This document shows, piece by piece, positions 10,706-23,119 of a DNA stretch of 64,000 nt. The stretch lies in NCBI GenBank assembly GCA_033239525.1, contig BSYO01000034.1:4621220-4685219 (forward strand), in the 5' to 3' direction. The notes under the pieces were generated by a model that saw nothing but the letters and a program-made list of their open reading frames with translations, was not told where the DNA came from and made no database searches. Position 1 is the first letter of the stretch. Each line of letters starts with the position of its first letter. Made by a program: the position numbers and the translations under genes. The DNA is from Nepenthes gracilis (lineage: Eukaryota > Streptophyta > Magnoliopsida > Caryophyllales > Nepenthaceae).

Positions 10706-10980
10706 GGTGAAACAAGCACCCTTCTCATGCTTGACGAGGCACGCCTCTCGGCGGACATCTTTCATGGAATAGGAAAAGCCCTCAAATCAGACGCAACCCG
10801 AGGCGTGCAAATCCTACCAATCTAGGCACCGAATCATTGCAGCGTCATAAATACCTGCGTATATGCCTGGGGAAGGCGCAAGCCCAGAAGACGACAAGTG
10901 TTGGAGCATCTCGAGGGAAGCCGACGGACTGCAGATTGGACCCATGGTACATGCCAGGCCCGACCACGGGTCAACCCAGG

Positions 10981-10993
10981 CATGGGAGGCTAG
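10981..10993 (+). promoter_or_regulatory. polypurine tract of element 1
   Basis: CATGGGAGGCTAG directly precedes the LTR start TGTTGGG. Elements 2 and 3 have CATGGGGGGCTAG and CATGGGGGACTAA in the same place. Confidence 0.75.
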
Positions 10994-11847
10994 TGTTGGG
11001 TCCAAGGCTAAAGCCCAGGAAGATCTGGAGCCCAGCCCAACTATGTGGGATGCCAACGTGGCGGCCCACCATCAGCAGCCAATGAGCACCTCTTGCAACT
11101 CATTAATACGGCTGCCTGGAAAATGGTAAAGGGCAAGAGAAACCAGCAAATAGAGAAGCGGTCAACGCTACCAGCCGCGACTCAGATGGCCGCCCACTGG
11201 TGACCAGCCAATCCCAACTCAAGGGGGAGACCAGGCATGGCTCGCAACACCTGGTAGTCTGCCTGCCACTGCAAAATGACAGCTGACATGCCGGCGATCA
11301 CTGACAGCGATCAGCGGCCAACGGACCCTAGCGACAGGAGTTCTCGCACCCAAAATTCCACATCAGGGAGCCTATAAAATCCCTTTTCTTCAACAAAGAG
11401 AGGGGATCAGATCCAAAATAATTGACTCAGCGTCGCAAGTCTCAAGCTTACCAACTAACCTCCGGATCCAAACTCCTAAGCCTACTCAAGCGACGGAAAG
11501 TCAGTCACTCACAGCGGTGCACCTAGGGAGCCAGGCCTTCCACAACCCGCTTATTATTTTTTCTCACATAAACAAACATGCACCATCCACGCATTTTTAC
11601 CATACTTTCGCGCACCTCTTAGAGTGCGCCCCATTTCCGTTCAATGCGAGTATTTGCTAACTTGAGCGTCGGAGTAGCCTTGGTAGGAGAAATCCCGCTG
11701 AACCTCTGACCTCTTATTTATTGATTGTATTGTGCAAGCCCCAGGTTAACAGAGACGGAGACCGAACCCTTCCACATACGCTTCAGAACAGCTAGAAATT
11801 CGAAGACTCCCTAATTTGTACGACAATCGAGGATTCGGGATGCAACA
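10994..11847 (+). repeat. 3' LTR of Tat element 1
   Basis: Starts TGTTGGGTCC after the polypurine tract and ends GGATTCGGGATGCAACA. It contains a TATA box (TATAAAA at 11373), the ACTTGAGCGTCGGAGTAG motif shared with element 2, and the GACCTCTTATTTA...AGAGACGGAGACCGAAC tail shared with element 3. Paralogous CNL upstream DNA resumes at 11848, which sets the end within one or two bases. Confidence 0.85.
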
Positions 11848-12780
11848 ATTAGTAAGACATCATTTAATCACTTTTAAAGTACTTTTGATAATAGAATTTC
11901 TCAACTATTAATCTATCAGAATACTTAGATATGTTATTGGGTATTATGTTATTAAAAATGTCATAAAAATAGCTAAAAGAGTATATTTAAAATATTTTGC
12001 GTGTATAAAATAAAGTGAGTTGTCCATGCTTCCTCCACTACCAATGCTGTAGTCACCAATGAATAGAAAAAGTATCAAATAATTGAAAGATAATTTAGTA
12101 TGCTGAGAATCCTACACCACAATTAAAGTCAAGATCTAAATATGGACTGACTGAATAGTGGTAAATTAGACACTTTTCCAATTTTAAAACTTGTAAAAAG
12201 GGAAAAAAAAATTTCTCTCACAATCATCTATTTTTTGGATGCCTCTTATCGTGTTTTTTGGTCAAGATTTTGATTATCCGGTTAAACTTGACCTAAGACA
12301 AATTGCTTGTCCTTTGAATACTTGACGTATATTTATAATTTATTTATATATTTACTCACTTGTCTAAAAAATAAATATATAGATACAAAGAATTAGAATT
12401 TATCTTTTTACAAAATAAAATAATAATTTCAATGGGACTGTTAATAACACTTATTTCCTATTTGCGAAGGAGAAATAGTACTACTCTTAAAAATTTACAT
12501 TCATAAAAAATGTAATATTTCAAATAATAGATATAAAAAAGTAGAAATTATTTTTTCCCTTTCCTGGTCAAACAACCCCCGACCTATTCTCAACCGATAC
12601 TCGCACGAATTTTGCTAGGCTTCTCTGTCCAAGCATGTTATATGTAAGCATTGCACGTCCTCTAAATAATCTATCCATTGATTATAGCAATCACAAAAAA
12701 AGGACCTAAGATCTACCAGTAAAACCAGTTATCAACCAAATCTTTTGGGACGAATGTGAAGTCATTCTGTAGCTTTGGTG
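11848..12780 (+). repeat. CNL upstream region, orphan copy A
   Basis: Nearly identical by eye to 20269-21190, and in its first part to 15725-16060, which is the leader intron of the CNL at 16124. No coding exon follows: after about 12780 similarity to the CNL locus is lost until about 13255, where the sequence resembles the region 3' of the CNL (19145-19310). Copy A therefore looks like a CNL locus whose body was deleted. Confidence 0.75.
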
Positions 12781-15039
12781 TCGTGTGCTTGGAAAGGAGA
12801 AGCCGCTGTCCCCTCTGTTATTTATCAAGAAATGATAAAATTATGACTACTTTCTGAATGGATAGCCGACGATGCTATAATATTATAGCAGCTAATGACC
12901 AATCCCTCCAATATAAGGGATACAAGGTTTTGTAGGACTGACTGAAGGTAATGGTGCCCCTAAACCAAACCTCTTGGGGCACATGTAGATTTCTGTGCTT
13001 GGAGCTGGAAAAGCTCTTTTGGGTAGGAACATTGATTTAGAAATTCTATAGGTCTTCTGGCCGGTGCGATAATGCCGTTGGTAAGGTGCCCCGGCATAAC
13101 TTAATGTTATTTAACCGGTAGGAAGATCTCTTAATGTGTTCTTTTTCTTTTATTAGAGTTATTTAATAGACACTTGCAATGGTAAGAAGAAATAGGGGAA
13201 AACAAGCATATTTGAAAAAAGCAGAAAAAATGAAGAGCGTATGGAGTAACATTTGGGCTTTATTTACATTTTTTTTTTGGTGAAAAGACATAGATGTAAG
13301 TTGAATCCTTTCAGGAAAAAAAAAAAAACTTTCTAAGAAATAACTAACGCACTTTATAAGTTATACAAATATATACAGTCCTAATTCAAAAGAAAAGGAT
13401 TGTGTCGTCTCAATTGGATGATGGGTACTGAACATCTTGAGTTGATCGCTAATTATTCTTTATATAATAATCATATTTAAAAAGAACCACATATTAAAAT
13501 CAAGTGATCTTGTACTATTACATTTATATATTTAAAAACTTTTAATTAATCTTATTAAAAGTAAACTTATATTCAGTTAGGCTTATCAGTGGAAATTGAT
13601 TATGAATCTAATGACCGAGGGGGGAAACCATCTTAATCAAATTTATTGCAGTGGAGAAAGCCTCAATCCAAGACAGATGAATAAGATAAGAGACTCACTG
13701 GAAGGGAACTTTTAGTCCTATTGGCAAGGGCACATGGGCATGTCTATTGAGTTAGAGTCACCAAGTTGTACTCGCAAGCCCGCTTGATGCCCATCTCCAT
13801 CGGCTCATTGTCCGCTGGGCTATCCAGAGCCGTAGCATCAAGGCCTTGGGTTTTGCAAAATTTCGCTCTGCTTTTACTTCATAGACATGTCTTCTACCAA
13901 GTCAATTCTTGGGCCGACTTATAAAATTATCGGACCTATCGCATTCAATATTTCATTTTTTTGCCATTCAAGTCCACTGCATCTAATTTGTAAGGAATTT
14001 TGTTTTCATATTCACTTTTCATTCCCATGGGAAATAATTAGTGACGTTCTTAAGGTTAAGTAAATCTATTTTAATTCTATTGTTTAGTAATTTACAGTGA
14101 CTTTTTATAAGTTTTTTTTATTGTAGAAATATATATCTTATTATTTATTAAAAATATTATCACTTAACTTATTAGATGTTTCTATTTATTATTGATAATA
14201 GCCATATCTTACACAAAACCCATAGTATTAAATAAACTTTGGATGATGTTAAAAATTTTAAAAATTCTATAATAGAAATTTTATAGAAAAAAATATTATA
14301 TTTTTTATTTTAATTTGATTTTTTGTTTAAATGCCATCTCACATATTATTTTTTTATTAGAATACCGTGGGTTGAATTTAAAATTAATATTAGAGTATTT
14401 CTGACGATTAATTTATCACTTAAAACATTCTTTTTTATTTCTTTTATATATATATTTTAGTGTAATTTTAACATTATTTTATAACACGTCTAAGATATTA
14501 TTATTATATTAATATTATTTTTTATTATATTTTTACACCTAATATTCAATTTAGTATCACAAATCATATAAACTGTCAAATCAAGCCAACTTTCCAACAT
14601 TCAATTTAGATACATGCTTTGGTTTTTCTAGATAAAATGAAAATCAAATACGGTAAAATCTATCAATTTAATTTTTCTTAGAAAAATCCTGTTAAAAATT
14701 ATTATTCAAAAGGGCTTTTAAGTTTATGTGAATAAACAAAGGCATTGAAGTGTAATTTTTAAATTCATAAAATTTCTTTAGAATATGCGATTAAAGTTAA
14801 TTACATATAACATAAAAATATAAATTAAAAATATTTAATGTAGATTGTAATATTATTTAATTGCCCACTCCCACTCGAATATTTATTTATATTGAAATTA
14901 CAAAAGATATATGTGAATTTTACTTTGTTTTAATTTTTTATCTCTCCATACTAATTTTAATAATTTTATTAAAAATAAATATATAAATATTATTTTTTAA
15001 TATAAATTGGTGAGATTCAATTTTTTATAATCTTATTTT
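12781..15039. other. AT-rich intergenic DNA
   Basis: No convincing gene. 13255-13400 resembles 19145-19310 downstream of the CNL. 13620-13960 is less AT-rich but has no ORF I recognise. 14040-15030 is very AT-rich with many short poly-A/T runs. Confidence 0.6.
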
Positions 15040-15181
15040 AAAATGGACGTGAAATCGTCGTCTTTTTCTAGACGCCATTTCCCCGAAATTTCACTTGCGT
15101 TTCATCGACCCTTCAAATGCTCCGGCCATCCGTAGCGTGTCTCCCTTCGCCCTATAAATATCTCACCCACCCATTTACAGA

Positions 15182-15231
<50 letters not shown>

Positions 15232-15261
15232 GGCGCTTGTGGTTTTCTTTTGAGGCTTCAA
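15040..15261 (+). promoter_or_regulatory. CNL core promoter and 5' UTR exon
   Basis: TATAAATA at 15153-15160, then about 26 bases later a (AG)21 microsatellite (15186-15227) as expected for a plant CT/GA-rich leader, then a splice donor (CTTCAA then GTAAGT) at 15262. The first coding ATG follows only after an 850-nt intron. The order TATA box, leader, donor, leader intron, ATG supports a real transcription unit rather than chance motifs. Related but diverged copies lie at 19430-19560 and 27480-27680. Confidence 0.65.
15186..15227 (+). repeat. (AG)21 microsatellite in the leader
   Basis: Uninterrupted dinucleotide run, placed about 30 bases after the TATA box. Likely length-variable between individuals. 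Confidence 0.95.
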
Positions 15262-16111
15262 GTAAGTTCACTTTTTCTTCGTGAAATTTCTTCTCTCTTC
15301 TTTTAGTTTTTTTCTTTCTTCCTTTTTATTAAAATAATATTTTAAAATATTTAAAATAAGTTAGTTTTATGTCTCTACAAAAAAAAAATAAATTTCTGAT
15401 TATTAAAAAATTTAAATGAATGTAAAACACATTTATTTATGTTTCATAAAGAAAAGAAAAATATAAACAAAATAAGTCAGCATATTTGACTATATTTTTA
15501 TTTATAATTTCCTCCGCCAGGGATATTACTTTATTTATTTTCTGAAAAAAAAAAAACATTTAGTATGATCAAGACTTAGTCTGGATTTAAATACCCAAGC
15601 AAACCAATAACGCAAGAAGCCGCTGTTGTGTCATTATTACTGTAATTGCCTACAACTGTGTACTTAATAAATAATTAAACACAGTACATAATATGCATCT
15701 CTGTGTGTATATATATATATATAAAGGACATTGATAAGATATCATTTAATCACTTGTAGAATTTTTTTTTATATGACTTTTCTACCTTTTAACTTATCCG
15801 AATACTTTATGTAAGTATAGATATGTTAATGGGTATTATGTTGTTATAAATATCTTAAAAATAGCTTAGAGAGTATATTTCAAATATTTTGCAGCTATAA
15901 ATAAAGTAAGTTGTCCCAATCAGTGGACAGCCATGCTTTTCGCCACTAGCAATGTTGTAGTCAACAATGAATAGAAAAGGTATCAAATTGTTGAAATATA
16001 AATGAGTATGTAGAGACAGATCTAAGTATGGACTGATTAAATTGTGAGAAAAAGTAAAGAAGTAGTTTGCAAAGCAACCTGAAAATTGTTCGTGTTGTTC
16101 TGTGATTGCAG
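15262..16111 (+). other. leader intron of the CNL gene
   Basis: Donor GTAAGT at 15262, acceptor GTGATTGCAG ending at 16111, 13 bases before an ATG. The inside is AT-rich with a (TA)n tract at about 15709-15723. The second half (15725-16060) is the part duplicated at 11848 and 20269. Confidence 0.55.
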
Positions 16112-16123
16112 CAAGAAGGCAAG

Positions 16124-18993
16124 ATGAGTTTCGGCGATGGGCTGTTGTCTCATTTGTTATTCAAAAATTAGGCGACATGTTGATAGAAGAGGCAAAGTTC
16201 TTATCGGGTGTAGAAGATCAAGTTCAAAGCTTGAAGAGGGAATCGAATGGATGCAGAGCTATCTCAAGGATGTAGACGAGCGGGGAAGAAGAGGGAAATG
16301 AAATACTCCACATGCGGATTTCGTAAATCGGGAAGATTGCTTATGATCTTTGAAGACTTGATTGATTCGCTCATCATCGAAGGTCTTGCAACGAAAAGAG
16401 AGACCCTCCTAAAGAGGTATGCTTGCTTCTTCAATTGTCTTGTGCGTACACATAAAGTAGGAACTGAGATTGAAGCTATTAAGACGAGGGTACAAGAAAG
16501 TACGAAATCTTGCAAAAATATCAGTGGAGGCCGAGAGCGGACAAATTCAAAAAAGGCTACGTCGAAGCTATCCCCATAGTGACGATGACTATGTTGTTGG
16601 CCTAGAAGGCGATGTCAAAATATTAGTTGAGCAAATGATGGGAGAAAAGAATCAAGCAAAGGTTTTGTGCATTGTAGGGATGGGTGGTTCCCGCAAAACA
16701 ACGCTAGCGAGGAAGCTTTACAATCATGAAACCATCAAACAATACTTTCACAACATCAAGCATGGGTTTCCGTATCACAAGAATGGAATACTCAACACAT
16801 CTTAGTTGAGATCCCGAGGCAAGCTCTTGGCATAACGCATAAAATAGATGAAATGGTGAGCATCGAAGGATTGGTGGACAAACTACAAGACTATCTTAAA
16901 CATAAGTTATATTTAATAGTACTTGACGATGTATGGAAGAAAGATGCTTTGGAAGACTTGCTCCCAGCATTCCCATTTGGAAATAAAGGAAGCAAGGTTA
17001 TAATCACCACCCGCAATCGCGAAGTTGTTGAATTTCCGGATTTGCTTCACTTTTTCCATGAGCCACGGCGCCTTACGGAAGATGAATCTTGGGAGTTGTT
17101 TAGCAAGATAGCTTTGAATCACAGGGAATGCATTGACGACTATCAACAGATTGGTGACTTTGAAAAGTTAGGTAAGGAGATGTTGAAAAAATGTGAAGGG
17201 TTACCCCTAGCTATAATTGCTTTGGGTGGACTCTTACGTGCAAAGGGCACTACGGAGGAATGGGAAAAAGTAAGCAAAGTTGTAAGTTCAAAGGTTATGG
17301 GAGGAAGAGGCACACATACGTATGGCTCCGTGAAGGACATGTTAGCCTTGAGCTATCAAGACCTACCCTATGATTTGAAGCCTTGCTTTCTTTATGTGGC
17401 TCTCTTTCCTGAAGATTACGAGATTCCAGTGGGTATGCTCACAAATATGTGGATATCTGAAGGTTTTATAATGTCTCAAGAAGGGACGTTGGAAGAAGCA
17501 GCAAGAGAATGTTTAGATGAATTGATCCAACGATGTGTGGTTCAAGTTGCAAGAAGGAACTATGCAGGCGAAGTGAAAATGATTCGAATCCACGACTTAA
17601 TGCGTGATCTTTGTATTAAAAAGGCAAAGGAACAAAATTTTCTAGAGGTTTTTCATAGATCTGATGCCCCTTTGGAACTAAATGAGGATGCAACAAGATC
17701 ACAATCACGCCGATGTGTCATTCATACTTATTCGAGGTATGATTTATGCATATTGTATGCTAACATTTCAATTTTTAGCTATTCTGCTAAGGTTCAATTT
17801 AAACTTGGTGCATCAAGCTGACCAAAATTTTTGACTTGTGTAGCATGTGTGTTCAATTTGGAACACAAAATTTCCATCTCAGATCACTTTTCTTATATGG
17901 ACCTAGCATGGACGGATTCAACACTTTTTATGCAGCTCGCCGGCAAGAAACGTTAAGCTTGGAGCTGGTTCATAAGAACTTTCGATTACTCAGGGTCTTG
18001 AACATTGTTGGTTTAAACACTTCTGACGGCACCATACCCGTCGAAATAGGAAACCTAATTCACTTGAGATACCTCGGAATAATATGCACGAATATCATAG
18101 AGCTACCCGAGTCTATTGAAAATTTACGCAATTTACTTACCTTAGACTATAGGATTGTTCTACTTTTAAATGAAATAAGAGTGCCCAACGTTTTATGGAA
18201 ATTGGAACGACTTCGCCATCTTTCTTTACCAGGTAGTGGTATGCTTTCCATTACGGAATTGAAGCTTTCCACCTTGAAGAGCTTGCAGACTTTGTTTGGG
18301 GTTACAGGAGGGAATTGGATGCTGAATGAGATGTTAACATTAAGCCCAAGTGTTAAAAGGCTACTTATACAACGTATATCAAGTAAGGAACAACTAATGG
18401 CAGTTTTTCAATGTCAGAGTGTCATTTTAGACCAACTTTACTGTTTAGAATTGGATTGGGAAAACTGCGTTGAGAAGCCCAAGTTGCAGAATTTGGAATT
18501 GTTGTGTCACTGCCAGAATTTACATGAACTGACATTACGGGGACAAATAGGAGAGGAGCCATCACCAGTTCAGTTCCCATCTAACCTTAAGAGAATAACA
18601 TTGGTTTATACCAACTTGTCATTGCCGGCAACTATGGAAAATTTGGGAAGACTCGCAAACTTAAAATACATTTGGTTATCAGGTAACTCGTACATGGGGA
18701 CCAAATGGACTTGTAGGGCAGGTGAATTCCCACAACTTGAGTGGCTTGAAATTACAGGTCTCTGTAATTTAGAGGAATGGAGGGTGGAAAGAGGGGCAAT
18801 GTCACGTCTCACCGAGTTAAAACTACACGAGTGTAGAAAATTGAAGAAGCTTCCAGATGGATTGAAGTTTATTGGCAGCCTTCGTACATTGGACATAGGT
18901 CTTATGCCTGAAGCATTCTGTAGAAGGCTTCAACAAGAAGATCTCCACATTATTCAACACATCTCCAGCGTGAGTATCTATCCCTCTATGTGA
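16124..18993 (+). pseudogene. CC-NB-LRR disease-resistance gene, RPP13/RPP8-like (frameshifted)
   Basis: CNL proteins are cytoplasmic nucleotide-binding immune receptors. Motifs in order: a coiled-coil start ([20 protein letters not shown], other frame) and EDLIDSLI; P-loop GMGGSRKTT at 16677-16703; RNBS-A text AWVSVSQEW; kinase-2 LIVLDDVW at 16913-16936; RNBS-B GSKVIITTRN at 16988; GLPLA at 17198; RNBS-D CFLYVALFPED at 17384; MHD-like IHD at 17588; then, after a GT-AG intron, LRRs to a stop at 18993. Damage: at least two or three frame changes in the CC region (first near 16140), one missing base near 16757-16760 just after the P-loop, and an Arg in place of the last Gly of Walker A. The NB-ARC from RNBS-A to MHD and the whole LRR exon remain open. 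Usual CNL length is about 850-950 residues, which this locus would match. Confidence 0.9.
17737..17843 (+). other. intron between NB-ARC and LRR exons
   Basis: Donor GGTATGATTT after 17736, acceptor GACTTGTGTAG ending at 17843. Splicing joins the two long frames in phase and removes the in-frame stop at about 17822. The diverged second CNL has the same acceptor region at 50400-50418 (CCTATGCAG). Confidence 0.75.
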
Positions 18994-19429
18994 AATGAGT
19001 AATTTTTTTGGTCTTAAATTTCATTTTGATCTCCTGTTCTAAACTACTTTATTCCACTTCATTTTACCCCCTTTGTTAGATCTCCACATTTCCTTTATGG
19101 ATAGATCTATTGAATATCTCTTCTGTATGGAGCTATGTCTCGGCATTATTTGCTTCTATTTTTTTTTTGAAAAAAAAAAATAGATGTGAACTAAATGTTT
19201 TCAAAAAAAAAAAAAAAAGAAAAGAAAAACTTTCTAAAAAATGACTAACTTTGTTTATATGCTGTGCAAGTATATTTTAATAAATACTAATTCAAAAATA
19301 TAGAAATTATAAAATTATTATTTTTTTGGTAGGTAAAAAAATTATATTGAAATAAAAAAAATTTACAAAAACTTATTTTTTAAAATATTTATAAAATGAT
19401 ATATTTGATTATATTCCATAAATATTTCA
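18994..19429. other. CNL 3' flank
   Basis: No ORF. The first 150 bases (GAGTAATTTTTTTGGTCTTAAA...) match 51610-51760 downstream of the second CNL, so this is probably 3' UTR and flank. 19145-19310 resembles 13255-13400. Confidence 0.6.
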
Positions 19430-19560
19430 AATCAAATAATCAACGGTGGTGGCTTGAAGCTTCCTCATATGTGAACGGTTGAATCTCGTAAGGAAAAAGA
19501 GAGAGAGAGAGAAGAAGAGCACTTTCACATTGAGAAGAGAAGAAAGCAGGTAGGTGTCTT
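19430..19560 (+). promoter_or_regulatory. orphan CNL leader exon, copy C
   Basis: A GA-rich leader (about 19498-19545) is followed by a donor-like AAAGCAG then GTAGGT at 19550. It resembles 27480-27680. It is followed by leader-intron-like DNA (19900-20260 resembles 15330-15520) but no coding exon. Confidence 0.5.
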
Positions 19561-20268
19561 TATAATCTAAAAAATTTTGATTCATAAGATATTATAAGTT
19601 ATATTTATACTATTTATTTAATACTCTAACTGCATAATTATCTCCTAATAGCAACTCATTTGACATTATAAATTGCATGATTCTCTAATGGTACAAATAT
19701 CTGCAACAATATTTCATCATCATACCTTCATATTTGAACTAATTTTATTACAATTAAATTTTATATTTTTTATGCTTATTAGAGAAAAGTTAAAAAAACT
19801 ATCGTAAGAGGCGAAACACAGCCCCCTGATTCTCTTAAATAGAGATGTAAATTGAAAGATCAAAGATGACAGCTTCTTGATTAGATATACTAAGTCTTAA
19901 TCCATGACAATGAACCGATAAGACGCATTGTTAAAAAAATATCATAAAGTATTTGATATATGCTAATTTTATGTCTCTATAAAATATATCAATTTGTAAT
20001 CTTTAGAAGACTTCAATATATTTAAAGCACATTCATTTATGCTTCTAAAAGCAAAGCAAAATACAAAGTAAGTTTAGATATTTGACCATATTGTTTGGGT
20101 ATAGTAAAAGTATTGCTATTAGAACGTCCCAGTGATATTTTATTATTAATTGATATTTTAAACTCATAATTTTATCTGCTAGACACTTTTCACCAACAGC
20201 GCTGATTTCCCCCACTAGTGATATTTATTTATTTTTTTATTTTCTGTATATATATATATATAAGGACA

Positions 20269-21202
20269 TTAGTAAGACATTATTTAATTACTTTTAAAGT
20301 ACTTTTTATAATATAATTTCTCAACTATTAATCTATCAAAATACTTAGATATGTTATTGGTTGTTATGTTATTAAAAATGTCATAAAATTAGCTAAAACA
20401 GTATATTTTAAATATTTTGCATGTATAAAATAAAGTGAGTTGTCCCAATCGGTGGATAGCCATGCTTCCTCCACTACCAATGCTGTAGTCACCAATGAAT
20501 AGAAAAAGTAACAAATAATTGAAAGATAAATCAGTATGCAGAGAATCCCACACCACAATTAAAGTCAAGATAAAAATATGGACTGACTGAATAGTGATAA
20601 ACTAGACACTTTTCCAATTTTAAAACTCGTAAAAGGGAAAAGAAAAAAATTCGTCTCACAATCATCTATTTTTTGGATGTCTCTTATTGTGTTTTCTGAT
20701 CAAGATTTTGATTACCCGGTTAAACTTGACTCGAGACAAATTGTCTGTCTTTTGAATTCTTGACTTATAATTATAATTTATTTATATATTTACTTACTTA
20801 TCCAAAAGATAAATAAATAGATATAAAGAATTAGAATTTATCTTTTTACAAAATAAAATAATAATTTCAATGGGATCCGTTAATAACACTTATTTTCTAT
20901 TTGCAAATGAGAAACAGTACTACTCTTAAAAATTTACATTCATAAAAATACAATATTTAAAATAATAGATATAAAAAAGTAGAAATTATTTTTTTCTTTT
21001 TTTGCTGGTCAAACAACCTCGACCTATTCTCAACCGATACTGCACGCGAATTTTGCTAGGCTTCTCTGTCCAAGCATGTCATATGTAAATATTGCACGTC
21101 CTCTAAATGATCTATCAATTGATTATAGCAATCACAAAAAAGTGACCTAAGTTCTACCAGTAAAACCAGTTATCAACCAAATCTTTTGGGACAAATCTTC
21201 AG
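20269..21202 (+). repeat. CNL upstream region, orphan copy C
   Basis: Matches 11848-12780 with only scattered differences, and 15725-16060 more distantly. It is cut off at about 21202, where copy 2 of the mosaic block begins. 11848-12780 carries on past this point, so the block interrupts it. Confidence 0.8.
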
Positions 21203-21852
21203 TCACGAACTGTTTGAAGTTTCAAACTCCACCGGAACCTCTTCTTCACACTACTAACGTCGTCAATGAAGGTAGATGGGTAGGTAGGGATGTAAACGGT
21301 AATGTGAAGGTAGTGAGAAAACCGTAACATAAAAGCGCAATAATATAATTGAGGTTTTCTTAATTTGAGCAAAGATTAAAGTAGTAGACACTTGTTTTCT
21401 TTCAAAAGGGGTGCTCAAAAAAGCATTAGCTAGAAGTAGAGCAACAAAAAGAATGAAGAAATATATAGTGAAACTTGAAAAAGGCATTTAAAAAAAAACC
21501 ATTGCCACAACGCTCGAGCGCGCCTAGGGTTTTAAGGGAACAACGCATAGGTGCCTGAGCGAGAAGGCGGCGAGCTTCGGGCGCGGGGTTACTGGAATTT
21601 AGGCTCGAGCGAATGGTGAGCGCATGGTAGGCGCAAAACTACCAAAATTTTAGCTCGAGTTGATGGCAAGCTCACGGCAAGCATGAGGCTACTAGAATTT
21701 GGGCTCAAGCGAGTAGCAGATGAACAGTAAAAGCATGACACTGAAAACGGACAACCACATAAATAAGTTGATAGCACTTCAATGAATATAACTAATAGCG
21801 ACACATGACCAAATATAGTTAGGGAATATGCCAACACTAAAATGACCTAACA
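21203..21852 (-). mobile_element. copia-type 3' LTR fragment, copy 2
   Basis: The minus strand shows ATTATCAAAGGGGGAGAT (21870-21853), a typical copia polypurine tract, then TGTTAGGTCATTTTAG. This copy's tract is better preserved than the one at 2323. Its left end at 21203 is where the block meets CNL DNA. Confidence 0.6.
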
Positions 21853-22329
21853 ATCTCCCCCTTTGATAATTCCGTGACAAAACTATATAAATAAAAAAAT
21901 ATACATAAAGACAAAAATATAAGAGAAATACGAATTCAGATACAACCGAAATAGAACCTGTGTACATAAAAATTTACACCTAATGAGAAATAAAAAATAA
22001 TACAAAAAGTAAATAACCAAGGACACTTGAATTGCTATGCCGATACTATAACTGTCAGGTTGAGGCTATAGTTGTAGTGCCTGAGTAACCATGGTTAGTA
22101 TAGATAGGCATGATACAAAAACAGATAATATGTCGATAGCAAGCACAATAGTATATAGTAGCATAAATGCGACAGGACTGATAAAGGCAGTGAAATGCAT
22201 ATAAGTAAAATTCATAAAGACAATACGGCAAAAAAATCACATCACACAACTCCCCTTGAATAATACAAGAAAAGTGTCTCCCCTATCAAAAAAATACAAC
22301 TCCCCCTAACAAAAATAGCAATCAGATGG

Positions 22330-22690
22330 TCTCCACCTTTTTGTCATGAAGAGTCAATCGGTCCAATTCTTCACATAATCGTGGATCACCCCGCTTATAT
22401 GTAATAGGAAACAGCAAAATCTAGTCCCCATTCTTGCAAACCTAAAGATTACCTTCACAACCACTACATTTAGCGTCCTCCCATGGTGGCGCAGAAAAAC
22501 GCAAAGGGAGCACAAATATTAGACGACATTGGCATGGAGTCTCGCGATTAAGACTGTCAGGGCCACCAAGATTTCGTGGAAATCCCCCGGAAGTAGGAAG
22601 CAAAGACCACTTCTCAAGTGGACCGAGTAAATCGTGATGGACCTGTTCGGAGGAGAACAGACCTTATCATTCTCCCCTAGCATTGTAAAC
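22330..22690 (-). pseudogene. Tat antisense-ORF fragment, copy 2
   Basis: Nucleotide copy of 2778-3164 with extra frame breaks; no long ORF survives. Identified through its alignment with copy 1 rather than from its own translation. Confidence 0.55.
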
Positions 22691-23119
22691 ATAATTGTGC
22701 TCTAGATATTATACTATATATGTAAAACAAATCGCATCAACACTAGGAGCAATGGAAACACGAAGAAATTAAATGTGACAAAACAGACATGAGAGAAGAA
22801 GGACCAAAAAAAATGACAAAGAGGCATCGTTTTATAAAGATCATCGTTTGAAATTCAAAACGATGCCTTGAAAAGGTACACGCATGATAACAAGGACACA
22901 TGCCAACACTGGAAGTGTTAAGGCGCGTCGATTGTCCAGCGTTATTAATGATAACCTGCCATTGTACGGATGGCGGACACTTAGCAGAACAGGACAGGCC
23001 AGATGACAAAGAGGCACAACCTCCTAGGCCACTATGCTCCACTTCTTGAGTATAGCAAATCGGCGACGAGCAGATGTTATAAGCTCAAAATCGAATTGAC
23101 AGGCTAACGATCCACTCCT

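Larger units (their letters stand above)
4233..11847 (+). mobile_element. Tat-lineage Ty3/gypsy element 1, 5'-truncated
   Basis: From left to right: the end of the second RNase H domain, the integrase, a post-pol spacer, three antisense cassettes, a purine-rich tract and a 3' LTR ending at about 11847. The 5' LTR, gag, protease, RT and first RNase H are missing; the left edge abuts the mosaic block. The right edge lies against DNA that reads straight through, without the LTR, in the paralogous copies near 20269 and 15725. This places the insertion in a CNL upstream region. No second LTR is present, so no target duplication can be checked. Confidence 0.85.

Noticed and set aside
16247..16579. 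110-codon ORF at the CNL start as a separate small gene
   Set aside because: It is a frame-shifted reading of the CC region; its EDLIDSLI part belongs to the CNL and the remainder is out of frame.
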